Positions 1-8,961 of a DNA stretch of 64,000 nt are shown here, piece after piece. The position numbers and the translations under genes are program-made. The notes beneath the pieces are model-generated. The model was not told the origin of the DNA. It saw only the letters and a list, made by a program, of their open reading frames with translations, and ran no database searches. How positions within the stretch are numbered: the stretch's first letter is position 1; each line of letters starts with the position of its first letter. The DNA is from JANMDS01 sp031430575. Its GTDB lineage: Bacteria > Pseudomonadota > Gammaproteobacteria > Burkholderiales > Casimicrobiaceae. The stretch is taken from contig JANPBT010000069.1 of assembly GCA_031430575.1 (NCBI GenBank), positions 1 to 64,000 on the forward strand, given 5' to 3'.

Positions 1-346
1 GCGCGTCGTCCCATGTCCTCGCACATTTTTCACACTGATCGACTCGTCTGCCGAAGGTTACTGCCACCGCTGCACCAGACACCCATGCATCGCACAATCT
101 TTTAGACAAGGCGGGCATGTACCTTGCAGGCAGAAGTGACAACAACGACGGCCCGCAGACAAAACGCTTTGTTTGGCACCTAGGCCAACAATCGAAAGCA
201 GCCTCACTTTGCGCACGGCCTCGATCGCAATCGGTTAGATGCCTCGGCCGCTAGCGCTACGCTGCGCCACAACTGTACCCACGCAAATTTTCACATCGTG
301 CTCAGCGAGCATACCAGCGAGAATACATTCGAAACAACCGCAGGTT
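1..346. other. Gene-free left edge
   Basis: I see no convincing coding region, repeat or RNA here. It lies downstream of the minus-strand gene that ends at 347. It may hold the end of a transcript or regulatory sequence of a gene beyond the window. Confidence 0.4.
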
Positions 347-886
347 CTAACTCCCGTATAGCTTTTTCATCTTCTCCATAAATTGCTTGCGCTGATCGGG
401 CGTCATGTTTGCTATTTGCTCAGTGGTAAAGCCCGTTGTTGCTTTTACGTTATCCGATTGCTTTTGCTGCTGCGCTTTCATGAAAGCGGCGCGGTCTTTT
501 TCTGACATGGCTTGCAATTCAACCAATGACTTTCCAGTTTGAGCCTTATAGGCATCGCTTGCGATCGCAGCGGCCCTTTCTGCTTCCTCGCGTTCTTTAG
601 TCATTTTAATTTTTTCTGCGTCTGCGCGCGCCGCATCGAGTTTGTCGATATCCGCATCTAACTTGCCTTCGGCCTCTTTGCCAAGGCGAGCGCGCTTCGC
701 CTTTAAATCGATCTCTCGCGCGCGCTTCGCGTTCTCCACCTTTTGTTGAGCGGCGCGCTCTTTTGCAATTTTCGCAGCACGGATATTTTGTGGCGAATTC
801 GGATCGTCTCTGGGGTCGTAATCAGCATACGCGCCAAACGAAACGAGCGCAAATGCGGCGCAAATAAGTGTGACGTTTTTTTTCAA
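347..886 (-). CDS. Secreted coiled-coil hypothetical protein
   Basis: A 179-residue protein with an N-terminal signal peptide (MKK, hydrophobic core, cleavage likely after the A-Y-A around residue 21). Most of the rest (about residues 35-115) is a Lys/Arg/Glu/Ala-rich, probably long coiled-coil helix. The C-terminal third contains two T-x-E/D-Q-I/R type segments and ends in a Met/Lys-rich tail. The start is a TTG, supported by an AGGAG ribosome-binding site six bases upstream; there is no better ATG. The product is probably periplasmic. I do not recognise a family and assign no function. The gene stands alone, with about 220 bases separating it from the RCC1 gene on the same strand. Confidence 0.75.
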   Translation of the reverse strand: MKKNVTLICAAFALVSFGAYADYDPRDDPNSPQNIRAAKIAKERAAQQKVENAKRAREIDLKAKRARLGKEAEGKLDADIDKLDAARADAEKIKMTKEREEAERAAAIASDAYKAQTGKSLVELQAMSEKDRAAFMKAQQQKQSDNVKATTGFTTEQIANMTPDQRKQFMEKMKKLYGS

Positions 887-1077
887 TTTGAACTCCTTTA
901 AGATGACAGTCAGTCAAAAATCGTCGAGAAAAATCTAGCGAATTGAGCGATTAAATATTTGTAGCGTCCAAGCGCAAGCGGAAGGCTTCTCTTCCGGGAA
1001 CTTTAAAAAAGAGACCGTATCTCGGGGCGACGCCACGATCTTGGCAAGCTGTCGCTGCAGCGGGTTCGCCATCCGAT

Positions 1078-1101
1078 CTGCGCCGCAGTACTGCTGCGGC
1101 G
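1078..1101. repeat. Degenerate copy of the CTGCGCCGCAGGTA repeat forming a hairpin
   Basis: CTGCGCCGCAG is followed by TA rather than GGTA. A CGCCGCAG/CTGCGGCG inverted repeat with a five-base loop (1081-1101) sits directly downstream of the RCC1 gene stop codon on the minus strand. It could act as a weak transcript end; no T-tract is evident. Confidence 0.45.
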
Positions 1102-1104
1102 AAA

Positions 1105-2772
1105 TTAGCCTGGCACGCAGAAAACCGCGCCTTCATCCGTCCAGCCGCGCGTGGTCAGCGCAGCGAGGTTGATGCGGTTTACATCGTAGCGGTGATTTGC
1201 ATCTTTGGCTGGAAAGCCGTTGTTGTAGGCGCGATAAACCGTTCGCGTACCGACGGGGCATTGCTTGTTGGCGTCGAGCGGGATGGCAAAGTAATCGTTA
1301 CTTTCAAATTTCCACGATTTTTCGTTGGCCTTATAAATCGATTTGAGCGCGTTGCAATCGCCCTCATCGACGGTATAGAAGTGGCTCGCGGGGCCATAAA
1401 TTTGACCATTTGCTGGGTTGATGTTGGTATTGCCGTAAAAGCGGCAGACTTGCTTTACGCCACCAACAGGAAAGCTCTGCTGGGTTTCGCGCCATGGCCC
1501 AGCGCCACCGCTGGCGACAAAGTTGGCTTCGCCATTATCGGCGGTGCGGAAATAAATATCGCGCTCGGCTAAGTAAAACTCGCGCGCGTTGCCGCCCAGC
1601 CCGGTGAAATTCAACACGCCCCAATCCGCGATCAGGGTTGGGGACGGGCGATCATCGCCCGTCGCGAAGCCGCTTTGATAATTGGTGCCATCACCGAAGA
1701 AGTAGAGGCCGCCATCCGCCTTGAGTGCAAGCGTATGGTTGTAGCCTGCGCTGATAGAAACCCAAGGCCCCGCGACTGCGATAGGTGTCGGCGAGAACGC
1801 GATCGTATTTGCGTTTTGCCCGTTGCCGACCAGGCCACCAAATTGCCAACCCCATGCCCACACGCTGCCGTTGGCTTTGCGGGCCACAGAAAATGCGGAG
1901 CCCGTGCTGATGGAGACCCAATCGTTGTCCACTCCAACGCGCGTGGGGACATGCCCTTTACTGTTGAGCGGTAACGAGATCGCACCGGTTTGCCCTTTGT
2001 CGTTGCGGCCCCAGCCCCAGAGCGAACCATCGCGCTTGATTGCGAGCGCGTGCTCTACTGCCGACACCATATGCCAGTTAGTATCGGTGCCGATCTGCTT
2101 AGGTGTATTGCTGCCAACGGTCGATCCGTCGCCAATCCCGTAGAACACACCGCGTCCCCAACCCCATAGCGTGCCATCGGTGCGCACGCCAAAGGTGAAC
2201 TCATCGCCTGCGGCAATCCAGCTCCAATTACTGGCTGTGCCCACGCGCGTGGGCACGTTGACGTTAACACCAGTGCCGTTCCCCAAGGTGTAATAAAAGT
2301 CGCTGCCCCAAGCCCAAAGACTTCCATCTTGCTTGATGGCTAGGCTAAATTCTCCACCGGCAGAAATGGCCACCCAATCGTCGGCAGTCCCGACCCGAAC
2401 GGGCGAGGTGCGGGTGATATTCGTACCATCCCCAACTTGGCCGCGAAAATTATCGCCCCACGCCCACAAACTACCATCGGCTTTCAGCGCAAGCACATGC
2501 GGTGCTGAGCCGCCTGTTGCACCTGAAACGCTACGCCAATCGGTAGCATTGCCGATCTGAATGGGCACTTTGCTAAATGCGGTTGAGCCGTTCCCGAGGT
2601 TGCCCGAGCCGTTGGTGCCCCACGTCCAGAGAGTGCCGTCTTGCTTGATCGTTGCGTTTGACCACAAGCCACCAGCCAGGCGGGAGCCGTTTGCCAATGC
2701 GGCGGTGCTCTGTGCCAGAGTGCAAATTGCGGCCAAGCCGATCACACACCATTTTTTGACCTGTATGTTCAT
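1105..2772 (-). CDS. Secreted RCC1-repeat beta-propeller protein with C-terminal DUF5648-like domain
   Basis: A 555-residue protein. I chose the ATG at 2772 because it follows a GAGGGA ribosome-binding site and starts a clear signal peptide (MNIQVKKW..., cleavage near A-L-A-N). Residues about 30-430 hold tandem RCC1-type repeats, each with a variant of 'ALK-DGSLWAWG-N--GQ-GDG', expected to fold into a seven-bladed propeller. The last about 110 residues contain CRFYG, HFYTV and VYRAYN motifs, typical of the DUF5648-like module of exported proteins. The gene is divergent from the ECF sigma factor/kinase pair across about 230 bases, so it is a plausible target or partner of that system (inference). 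Its ligand is unknown. An alternative upstream start at 2850 would precede the signal peptide and is less likely. Confidence 0.85.
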   Translation of the reverse strand: MNIQVKKWCVIGLAAICTLAQSTAALANGSRLAGGLWSNATIKQDGTLWTWGTNGSGNLGNGSTAFSKVPIQIGNATDWRSVSGATGGSAPHVLALKADGSLWAWGDNFRGQVGDGTNITRTSPVRVGTADDWVAISAGGEFSLAIKQDGSLWAWGSDFYYTLGNGTGVNVNVPTRVGTASNWSWIAAGDEFTFGVRTDGTLWGWGRGVFYGIGDGSTVGSNTPKQIGTDTNWHMVSAVEHALAIKRDGSLWGWGRNDKGQTGAISLPLNSKGHVPTRVGVDNDWVSISTGSAFSVARKANGSVWAWGWQFGGLVGNGQNANTIAFSPTPIAVAGPWVSISAGYNHTLALKADGGLYFFGDGTNYQSGFATGDDRPSPTLIADWGVLNFTGLGGNAREFYLAERDIYFRTADNGEANFVASGGAGPWRETQQSFPVGGVKQVCRFYGNTNINPANGQIYGPASHFYTVDEGDCNALKSIYKANEKSWKFESNDYFAIPLDANKQCPVGTRTVYRAYNNGFPAKDANHRYDVNRINLAALTTRGWTDEGAVFCVPG

Positions 2773-3006
2773 TTCATTTCCCTCGTTACGTTTTTGAGTT
2801 GAGAAAGGAGGAATCGCGTGCGTAAGCCATACGAACGCCACGCGTTCCAAACCAATCGTTTAATAGTTACCGCCATACCGATAGAAGCGAGAAAAATTTC
2901 AAATGAGCTCAAAAGTTTTCAGAAAAAGGGGAACTGCCTGCGGATAGCCCATAATTCAATCATGCCAAATCAATAGGAATGCGCATTCGTCTCCGTAATT
3001 TCAAAA

Positions 3007-3636
3007 ATGGATACTGAAATCACCTTGCTCTTGAGCCGATCGGCGCAAGGCGATCACCAAGCGGCCTCGGCGTTGATGCCTAAACTCTACGACGAGCTGC
3101 GTCGGGTCGCGCGCAATCAGCTCCGCAAAGAGCGCTCGGATCACACGCTGCAAGGCACCGCGCTGGTGAACGAGGCGTATTTGGTCTTAAGTGAGGGCAA
3201 GCCGCAATCCTGGGCAGATCGGCAACACTTTTTTCGCTTAGCTTCGCAGGTGATGCGACACATTCTCGTCGATCATGCGCGAGCAAGAGCGGCGGAGAAG
3301 CGCGGTGGCGATGCGCAAATGACAAGCCTGGATAAAACCGCATTCGCATTTGCTGACCGTTATGCCCAACAGATTTATCCAGATCAGCCCACGCGCGAGA
3401 GCGCGCTGCGTTTAGAAATCGATTTCGTAGCGCTCGATGCTTCCCTCAGCGCATTGCGCGCGCTCTCACCGCGGCAGGCGCAAGTCGTTGATTTGCGATT
3501 TTTCGGGGGGTTATCAATTGAAGAATCGGCGCAAATTCTGGAGATTTCACCCGCAACCGTAAAACGCGACTGGACCATGGCCAAGCTGTATTTGAAGGGC
3601 GCGATGCAAGCGAAAGGCGTCACGCATGCTCACTGA
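3007..3636 (+). CDS. ECF-type RNA polymerase sigma factor
   Basis: A 209-residue member of the Sigma70_ECF family that usually accompanies Ser/Thr kinases. Region 2 (about residues 10-95) contains the 'YDELRRVARNQL' and 'NEAYLVL' helices. Region 4 (about 140-195) ends in a helix-turn-helix, 'SIEESAQILEISPATVKRDW'. It would recruit RNA polymerase to a small regulon. The kinase gene starts inside its 3' end (11-base overlap), so the two are translationally coupled. No anti-sigma gene is present; in such pairs the kinase may modulate sigma activity (family knowledge plus inference). No strong ribosome-binding site precedes the ATG. Confidence 0.9.
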   Translation: MDTEITLLLSRSAQGDHQAASALMPKLYDELRRVARNQLRKERSDHTLQGTALVNEAYLVLSEGKPQSWADRQHFFRLASQVMRHILVDHARARAAEKRGGDAQMTSLDKTAFAFADRYAQQIYPDQPTRESALRLEIDFVALDASLSALRALSPRQAQVVDLRFFGGLSIEESAQILEISPATVKRDWTMAKLYLKGAMQAKGVTHAH

Positions 3637-6220
3637 TCCAGCGATGACGCCCGATCGCTGGCAACGCCTTACCGACATCGTTAACGATGCAATGGAGCAG
3701 TCGGCCGCAGATCGGCAGGCTTATCTTGTAGCGCAGTGCGCGGGTGATTCGGCCCTAGTTCGGCAAGCGTTGACCTTAATCGCAAACGCTACCGGTGCGA
3801 CGCAATTTTTGGAGCACACGCCCGCGCTTCTAGACGCCGAGGCTGAGACGCTGATCGGTCGGCGCTTAGGCGCATATCGGGTTATCACAGAAATTGCGCG
3901 TGGCGGTATGGGGGCGGTGCTCAAAGCCGTGCGTGATGACGACGTCTATAAAAAAGAAGTTGCCATCAAAGTCATCCGCACCGATGTGGGTAGCGGCAAA
4001 GTCGTCGAGCGATTTAAAAATGAGAGGCAACTGCTCGCCACGTTAGATCATCCGCATATCGCCCGCGTCATCGATGGCGGTACAACAGACGACGGCCGCC
4101 CTTATTTCGTGATGGACTTCGTCGATGGCGAGCCCATCGACGCCTATTGCCAGCACCGGTCTCTCAATGTTGTTCAGCGGCTTATGCTTTTTCGCACGGT
4201 CTGTGAAACCGTGCACTTCGCGCACCAGCGGTTAATCGTGCACCGCGATTTAAAGCCAAGCAATATCTTGGTAGATCAAGCGGGTAACGTTAAGCTCTTA
4301 GATTTTGGCATCGCCAAATTGCTTGATACCCAGAGCGCGCCAAAAGATTTTGAGTTGACCGTAGCGCTAGCGATGACGCCAGCTTACGCGAGCCCTGAAC
4401 AAGTCAAGGGTGAAACGATTACCACGGCCAGCGATATCTACGCATTAGGGGTGATTCTCTACCGTCTTCTGACGGGCCGAAGCCCGTATCAATCCGAGCC
4501 AACTAAGCCGCTTGATTTGGCGCGCGAAATCGTAGAGACAGATCCGCACCGGCCGAGCACCGTTGTGTTCGAGACCCACGAGGGTACGCCATCATCGATT
4601 GAGCCTGCTCGCCTCAAGCGTGCATTGCAGGGCGATCTAGACAACATCGTGATGATGGCACTTCGTAAAGATGCCGCGCGTCGCTATGCCTCCGCGGAGC
4701 AGTTAGGGGAAGATGTACGCCGATACTTGGATGATGAGCCTGTGCTCGCGCACCAAGATTCAGTTTTCTATCGCACGGGAAAATTCGTTCGACGCAATCG
4801 ATGGTCGAGTGTTCTCGCGATCGGTGGCTCGATTGCGCTTGCCGCGACCGCGGCGGTCGCGATGCATCAGGCTAACGACGCACGCCGCGAGCGTGATCGT
4901 GCAGAGAGCCATTTCAATAGCGTACGCGCGATCGCAAACAAATTAATTTTTGATGTGCACGACGCAGTGGAAGCCGTTCCCGGATCAACAAAAGCCCGGG
5001 AGATTATCGTGCGCGAGGCGGTGACTTACCTCGACGCAATCGCTGCGCAAAATGAAAGCCGCAGCGAGCTCGTAGCCGAAGTCGCTTCTGGCTACGAGAG
5101 GCTAGCGCAGGTGCAAGGGGGTTGGCGCTCAGCGAGCATGGCCAAGCGTGAAGAGTCGATTGCGAGTTTGCGCAAAGCACTCGCACTGCGCGAGCGACTG
5201 GCGCAAATGCACCCAACCGATAAGCTCGCGCTGCGCAGCTTGATACTGACGCTTGGAAAACTCGGAGAAAGTGCAGGAGGCATGGGCAATGCCGAAGAGG
5301 CGACGACGCATCAGGAGCGGGTGCTTGCGGTGAGCGAGCAAGCGATGGCACTACCTAATCCAGAGCTTACCGATGAACTTAACGTCGTTCGTGCCCGGTT
5401 TGTGCAGGCCTCGCATCAAATGCGTTTTGGAAAAAAAGAAAATGCGTTGCCCCAGATTTTGACGGCAATGCAAGACTTTGATGCGTTGGCAAAGCGCGAT
5501 CCTCGCAATACACGCCTTCAGCGCAACGCCGCGGCGGTGATGAATCAAGGTGCGTATTGGTTGCTTTGGAATAACGGCAGTATCGACGAGGCCGAGCGAT
5601 ATTTTCAACGCTCGCTCGCACTGCTTGAGCGCAGCAGTGCGAGCGAGCCCAACTCGCCGTCAATTCGCCGGATTATCGCCATCGTTAACGGCAGCTACGC
5701 GGAGCTAATCGCCAAGCGCGGAGCGCTGCAACACGCGCTGGATAAGCAAATTGATGCGCACACCACGCTAACGGCACTCGCTGATGAAGATCGAGAGAAT
5801 ATCGCTTTTCGGCTTGATGCATGGGCGATGGGTCTGGCAATGACAGATAAGCTTCGAAAGCTTAATCGCAATGACCAAGCCATTTCATTGCTCAACCAAC
5901 AGCAATTGGAAATTGCAGCGCAAAGTAAGCGTGCCCAAACTGCATCGCAGCAGCCCATCCGGGAGCTGCAAGCGCTCACCGCGTTTGAGCGTGCTCGTGC
6001 GTATGCGCAAAAGCGAGACGCAGGTGGTGAGAAGCGAGCCACTTGCAACTCCGCAGTAGGCGCGCTCATTCAAGCCTCTGAGCACGGTTCGTTTGGGCTC
6101 ACCGATAGCGTGGGTGCCCGTGCGACAAAGCCGGATGTGATGACGCTAGTGACGACGCTTCGCGCGACATGCCCCGAGAACGTTGAGAGCCTCAATGCTA
6201 TCGTTGCAAAGTGGTCGTAG
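3626..6220 (+). CDS. Membrane-anchored Ser/Thr protein kinase with TPR-like extracytoplasmic region
   Basis: An 864-residue protein. The N-terminal about 75 residues are the helical segment common in ECF-linked kinases ('RWQRLTDIVNDAM'). A Hanks-type kinase domain (about residues 77-370) shows the glycine loop ARGGMGAVLKA, catalytic lysine in VAIKVI, HRDLKPSN, DFGIAK and APE-like 'YASPEQ'. A transmembrane helix follows near residues 395-415. The roughly 450-residue C-terminal half is alpha-helical with TPR-like repeats and would lie in the periplasm as a sensor or scaffold. It starts 11 bases inside the sigma factor gene; an ATG six codons later (3644) is an alternative start. It probably phosphorylates regulatory partners encoded here or elsewhere. 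Confidence 0.9.
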   Translation: MLTDPAMTPDRWQRLTDIVNDAMEQSAADRQAYLVAQCAGDSALVRQALTLIANATGATQFLEHTPALLDAEAETLIGRRLGAYRVITEIARGGMGAVLKAVRDDDVYKKEVAIKVIRTDVGSGKVVERFKNERQLLATLDHPHIARVIDGGTTDDGRPYFVMDFVDGEPIDAYCQHRSLNVVQRLMLFRTVCETVHFAHQRLIVHRDLKPSNILVDQAGNVKLLDFGIAKLLDTQSAPKDFELTVALAMTPAYASPEQVKGETITTASDIYALGVILYRLLTGRSPYQSEPTKPLDLAREIVETDPHRPSTVVFETHEGTPSSIEPARLKRALQGDLDNIVMMALRKDAARRYASAEQLGEDVRRYLDDEPVLAHQDSVFYRTGKFVRRNRWSSVLAIGGSIALAATAAVAMHQANDARRERDRAESHFNSVRAIANKLIFDVHDAVEAVPGSTKAREIIVREAVTYLDAIAAQNESRSELVAEVASGYERLAQVQGGWRSASMAKREESIASLRKALALRERLAQMHPTDKLALRSLILTLGKLGESAGGMGNAEEATTHQERVLAVSEQAMALPNPELTDELNVVRARFVQASHQMRFGKKENALPQILTAMQDFDALAKRDPRNTRLQRNAAAVMNQGAYWLLWNNGSIDEAERYFQRSLALLERSSASEPNSPSIRRIIAIVNGSYAELIAKRGALQHALDKQIDAHTTLTALADEDRENIAFRLDAWAMGLAMTDKLRKLNRNDQAISLLNQQQLEIAAQSKRAQTASQQPIRELQALTAFERARAYAQKRDAGGEKRATCNSAVGALIQASEHGSFGLTDSVGARATKPDVMTLVTTLRATCPENVESLNAIVAKWS

Positions 6221-6336
6221 CGCAACAGAATTGATTCAAGCGCGAACCCGCGCGCCGCATTCGCGGAGCGCTTAGGATTCGTTCCGCTCAAATCGAGCCC
6301 CTGCAGCGGGACGCGACACCAACGCCATATGAACGC

Positions 6337-6410
6337 ATACCTGCGGCGCAGAATTGGCAATTTTTCAAGCAAAAGTGCATCAAAAAGTGCCAATTCTGCG
6401 CCGCAGGTAT
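6337..6410. repeat. Inverted pair of the dispersed repeat, longest stem in the window
   Basis: ATACCTGCGGCGCAG and its reverse complement form the ends. The complementarity continues inward for a perfect 23-base stem (6337-6359 with 6388-6410) around a 28-base loop. It lies between the kinase stop and hpaE, both on the plus strand, where it could terminate transcription or stabilise the kinase mRNA end. Confidence 0.9.
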
Positions 6411-6444
6411 AGAGATACTGCGCGCCTTCGTTACACTTGCGCAC

Positions 6445-7911
6445 ATGAAACTCTCCGTCTTGGGTCACTCTCTTTCTTCGCTGCATTACATCAATGGCGC
6501 GCGCGTCGATTCCGCTGAATCGTTCGAAGTATTCTCGCCAATCGATCAGCGCGTGCTCGGGCGGGTGGCGCAAGCGTCGCCTGCGCAAGTCTCTGATGCG
6601 GTTGCCGCCGCCGCCGCCGCGTTCCCGGCGTGGTCGGCGTTGTCCGCGGCGCAGCGCAGAGATTATCTGCATGCCTTCGCCGCTGAAATCGGCAAGCGCA
6701 AAGAAGCGTTTTGCGATGCCGAATCAACCGATGCCGGCGTGCTGCGCTCGCGCATGGCGCATGGCGTGGTGGCGCGCGCGATGCTGAACCTCACCTATTT
6801 CGCCGATGCGGCGCTGACCTTGCAAGATCGCGTGATGGAAACCGCGCAGGCCAAGCACTACATTCGCCACGACCCTGCAGGCGTGTGCGCCATCATCACC
6901 CCGTGGAACGCACCGCTCATGTTGACCACTTGGAAACTCGGCCCCGCGTTGGCCGCGGGCAACACCGTGGTGATTAAGCCACCCGAATGGGCGCCGCTTA
7001 CTTCATCATTGCTCGCCGATTGTGCGCATGCTTCAGGCATTCCAGCGGGCGTGGTCAACGTTGTGCAAGGCGCAGGCGCAGTCACGGGTGCGGCGCTGGT
7101 GAGCGATCCGCGTTTATCGCGCATTTCGTTTACCGGCTCGGTGCCTACCGCAAAATTAATTGCTGCAGAAGCCGCAAAAAACTTAACGCCCGTGAGCTTG
7201 GAGCTCGGGGGGAAATCTCCTTTTATTGTGTTGGCAGATGCCGATATCGAAGCCGCTGCCGCCTGCGGTGCGCTTATGTATCGCAACGCGACGCAAGTGT
7301 GTTTAGCGGGCACGCGATTTTTGGTGCACGCTTCGGTGCGCGACCGATTCGTCAATGCGATGCAAGCGGTGGTTGAAAAATTAACGGTAGGCGATCCGCG
7401 CGATGCCGCAACCGAAGTCGGCCCCATCATTCATCCGAAGCAAGTTGCGCGCGTGCAAGGTTTTGTGGATCGCGCCGTTGCCGCAGGTGCGCGCGTGCTC
7501 TGGGGCGGCAAGCCGCATGCGTTCGGTGCGCAATATTTTCAGCCGACGATGCTTGATCTCGTCGCGCAAGATTCCGAAATCGTGCAAGAAGAAGTGTTCG
7601 GCCCGGTGCTTACCTTGCAATCTTTTGCGACTGACGATGAACTCATCGCGCTTGCTAACGATACGAAATATGGTTTAGGCGGCGTATGCTACGGAGAAGA
7701 TGCACACGCAACAGAAATCGCCAAGCGCGTGCGCACCGGTTTTATCTGGGTCAATAGCTTTAGCATTCGCGATCTCGCAGCGCCGTTTGGCGGGCGCGGA
7801 CAATCGGGCATTGGGCGCGAAGGCGGCGATTGGAGCTTTGATTTTTTCTGTGATGTAAAAGATGTTGTAGTGCCAAAGCAGCCGTTTGTGGCCAGCTTTG
7901 CGCATAGGTAA
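6445..7911 (+). CDS. hpaE: 5-carboxymethyl-2-hydroxymuconate semialdehyde dehydrogenase
   Basis: A 488-residue aldehyde dehydrogenase. It has the NAD-binding 'ITPWNAPLMLTTWK' segment, GSVPTAK-type turn 'FTGSVPTAKLI', catalytic glutamate in LELGGKSP and catalytic cysteine in 'NATQVCLAG'. The reaction is oxidation of the semialdehyde ring-cleavage product of homoprotocatechuate to the dicarboxylic acid. The substrate assignment comes mainly from its neighbours: an extradiol dioxygenase, an FAA-family isomerase/decarboxylase and a hydratase follow on the same strand. As an isolated sequence it could be any hydroxymuconic-type ALDH. Confidence 0.85.
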   Translation: MKLSVLGHSLSSLHYINGARVDSAESFEVFSPIDQRVLGRVAQASPAQVSDAVAAAAAAFPAWSALSAAQRRDYLHAFAAEIGKRKEAFCDAESTDAGVLRSRMAHGVVARAMLNLTYFADAALTLQDRVMETAQAKHYIRHDPAGVCAIITPWNAPLMLTTWKLGPALAAGNTVVIKPPEWAPLTSSLLADCAHASGIPAGVVNVVQGAGAVTGAALVSDPRLSRISFTGSVPTAKLIAAEAAKNLTPVSLELGGKSPFIVLADADIEAAAACGALMYRNATQVCLAGTRFLVHASVRDRFVNAMQAVVEKLTVGDPRDAATEVGPIIHPKQVARVQGFVDRAVAAGARVLWGGKPHAFGAQYFQPTMLDLVAQDSEIVQEEVFGPVLTLQSFATDDELIALANDTKYGLGGVCYGEDAHATEIAKRVRTGFIWVNSFSIRDLAAPFGGRGQSGIGREGGDWSFDFFCDVKDVVVPKQPFVASFAHR

Positions 7912-7940
7912 ACGGGATGCGCATTCGAGAATTTGATCGC

Positions 7941-8054
7941 GCTCCTTCCCCCAGCGGGGAAAGGTTGGGATGGGGGAGGCGGTGCAACTTAGCTTATCGG
8001 AATTTTGTGCGCGAATTTTCCCCCACCCCAACCCTCCCCCGCTGGGGGCGGGAG
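7941..8054. repeat. Inverted repeat of a C-rich 'CCCCCAGCGGGG' element
   Basis: Two arms (7941-7977 and 8018-8054) are near reverse complements, carrying GGTTGGGATGGGGG and CCCCCACCCCAACC. They form a long hairpin between hpaE and hpaD. This is a second repeat family, unrelated to CTGCGCCGCAGGTA. Its right arm would be translated if hpaD began upstream, which argues for the downstream GTG start. Confidence 0.8.
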
Positions 8055-8085
8055 CTCGCATACTCTGTGGTCGGAGAAAAGTAAA

Positions 8086-8961
8086 GTGGGAAAAATCGTA
8101 GGTGCAGCACTAGTCTCTCATCATCCAGGTCTTTTTCAGTCCGACGAATTTCGCGTAAAGATGGGCGATGGTGAAGATTCCTCACTCATTCCAGGTTTTG
8201 AAAAACTTCGCGCAAAAATCGAAGCGGTAAAGCCCACCACACTCATCATCTTCGATACCCATTGGTTCACCACGGGCTTTCATTTGATCGATGGCGGCGC
8301 GCACTACGAGGGCGAATACATCTCTGATGAAATGCCGTGGTATTTGTATGGACAGCAGTATGACTACCAAGGTCATCCTGCGTTTGCGGAGTTGGTTGAG
8401 CGCGTAGCCAAAGAAAAAGGCGTGGCCTCGCAGGCGGTGAAATCGCCCACACTCCCGCGCCATTACGCTACGATTAACGTGGTGAACAAATTATGCCGCG
8501 GAGAAAAAGTAGTATCCGTGAGCACCTGCCAAAACTGCAAACCAAAGCACTATTTAGAGTCTGGTGCAGTGATTGGTGAAGCCATTGCCCGCAGCGATGA
8601 GCGCGTGGTGTTGCTTGCCTCCGGCGCGCTCTCGCACAAATTCAACGAAATTGATTGGGTGCAAGGCCACCCACGGATTTATCACGAGAGCAACGTATCC
8701 CGTCCAGAAAATATTGCATCGGATAAGCGCGCGATTGCGCTGATGGAGCAGGGTAAGCACGAAGAGATCATCGCACATTGGGATACCGAATACCGCAAGC
8801 TGCCGTGGGAAGGCTTCGGTGCGCACTATCTGCAAATGGTCGCTGCGCTGCGCTTTGGTTCGATCAACAATACCTGCGGCGCAAAAGGCGAAGCCTTATC
8901 CGATTATGAAAACGCGCGGGGCACTGGCAATATTCATATGTGGTTTGGGATGGACGACTAA
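8086..8961 (+). CDS. hpaD: 3,4-dihydroxyphenylacetate 2,3-dioxygenase (LigB-type extradiol)
   Basis: A 291-residue class III extradiol dioxygenase that opens the ring of homoprotocatechuate using Fe(II). The N-terminus 'GKIVGAALVSHHPG' with iron-ligand histidines, 'IIFDTHWF' and 'LLASGALSHKF' match the LigB fold. I set the start at the GTG at 8086: it has a GGAG ribosome-binding site, and the upstream open frame only translates a C-rich repeat. A copy of the dispersed repeat (8870-8883) is read in frame as T-C-G-A near residue 264. The gene stops exactly where hpaG begins, so they form an operon. Confidence 0.88.
   Translation: MGKIVGAALVSHHPGLFQSDEFRVKMGDGEDSSLIPGFEKLRAKIEAVKPTTLIIFDTHWFTTGFHLIDGGAHYEGEYISDEMPWYLYGQQYDYQGHPAFAELVERVAKEKGVASQAVKSPTLPRHYATINVVNKLCRGEKVVSVSTCQNCKPKHYLESGAVIGEAIARSDERVVLLASGALSHKFNEIDWVQGHPRIYHESNVSRPENIASDKRAIALMEQGKHEEIIAHWDTEYRKLPWEGFGAHYLQMVAALRFGSINNTCGAKGEALSDYENARGTGNIHMWFGMDD
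8870..8883. repeat. Intragenic dispersed repeat copy in hpaD
   Basis: ATACCTGCGGCGCA inside the coding sequence, read as N-T-C-G-A. Confidence 0.9.

Noticed and set aside
8005..8085. Upstream extension of hpaD to an ATG at 8005
   Set aside because: It would translate the C-rich repeat (P-P-P-Q-P-S-P-A-G-G-G); the GTG at 8086 has a ribosome-binding site and starts the conserved fold.
7675..8185. Minus-strand open frames over the hpaE-hpaD junction
   Set aside because: They are shadows of the real genes and of the C-rich repeat, with Pro/Gly/Arg low-complexity content.
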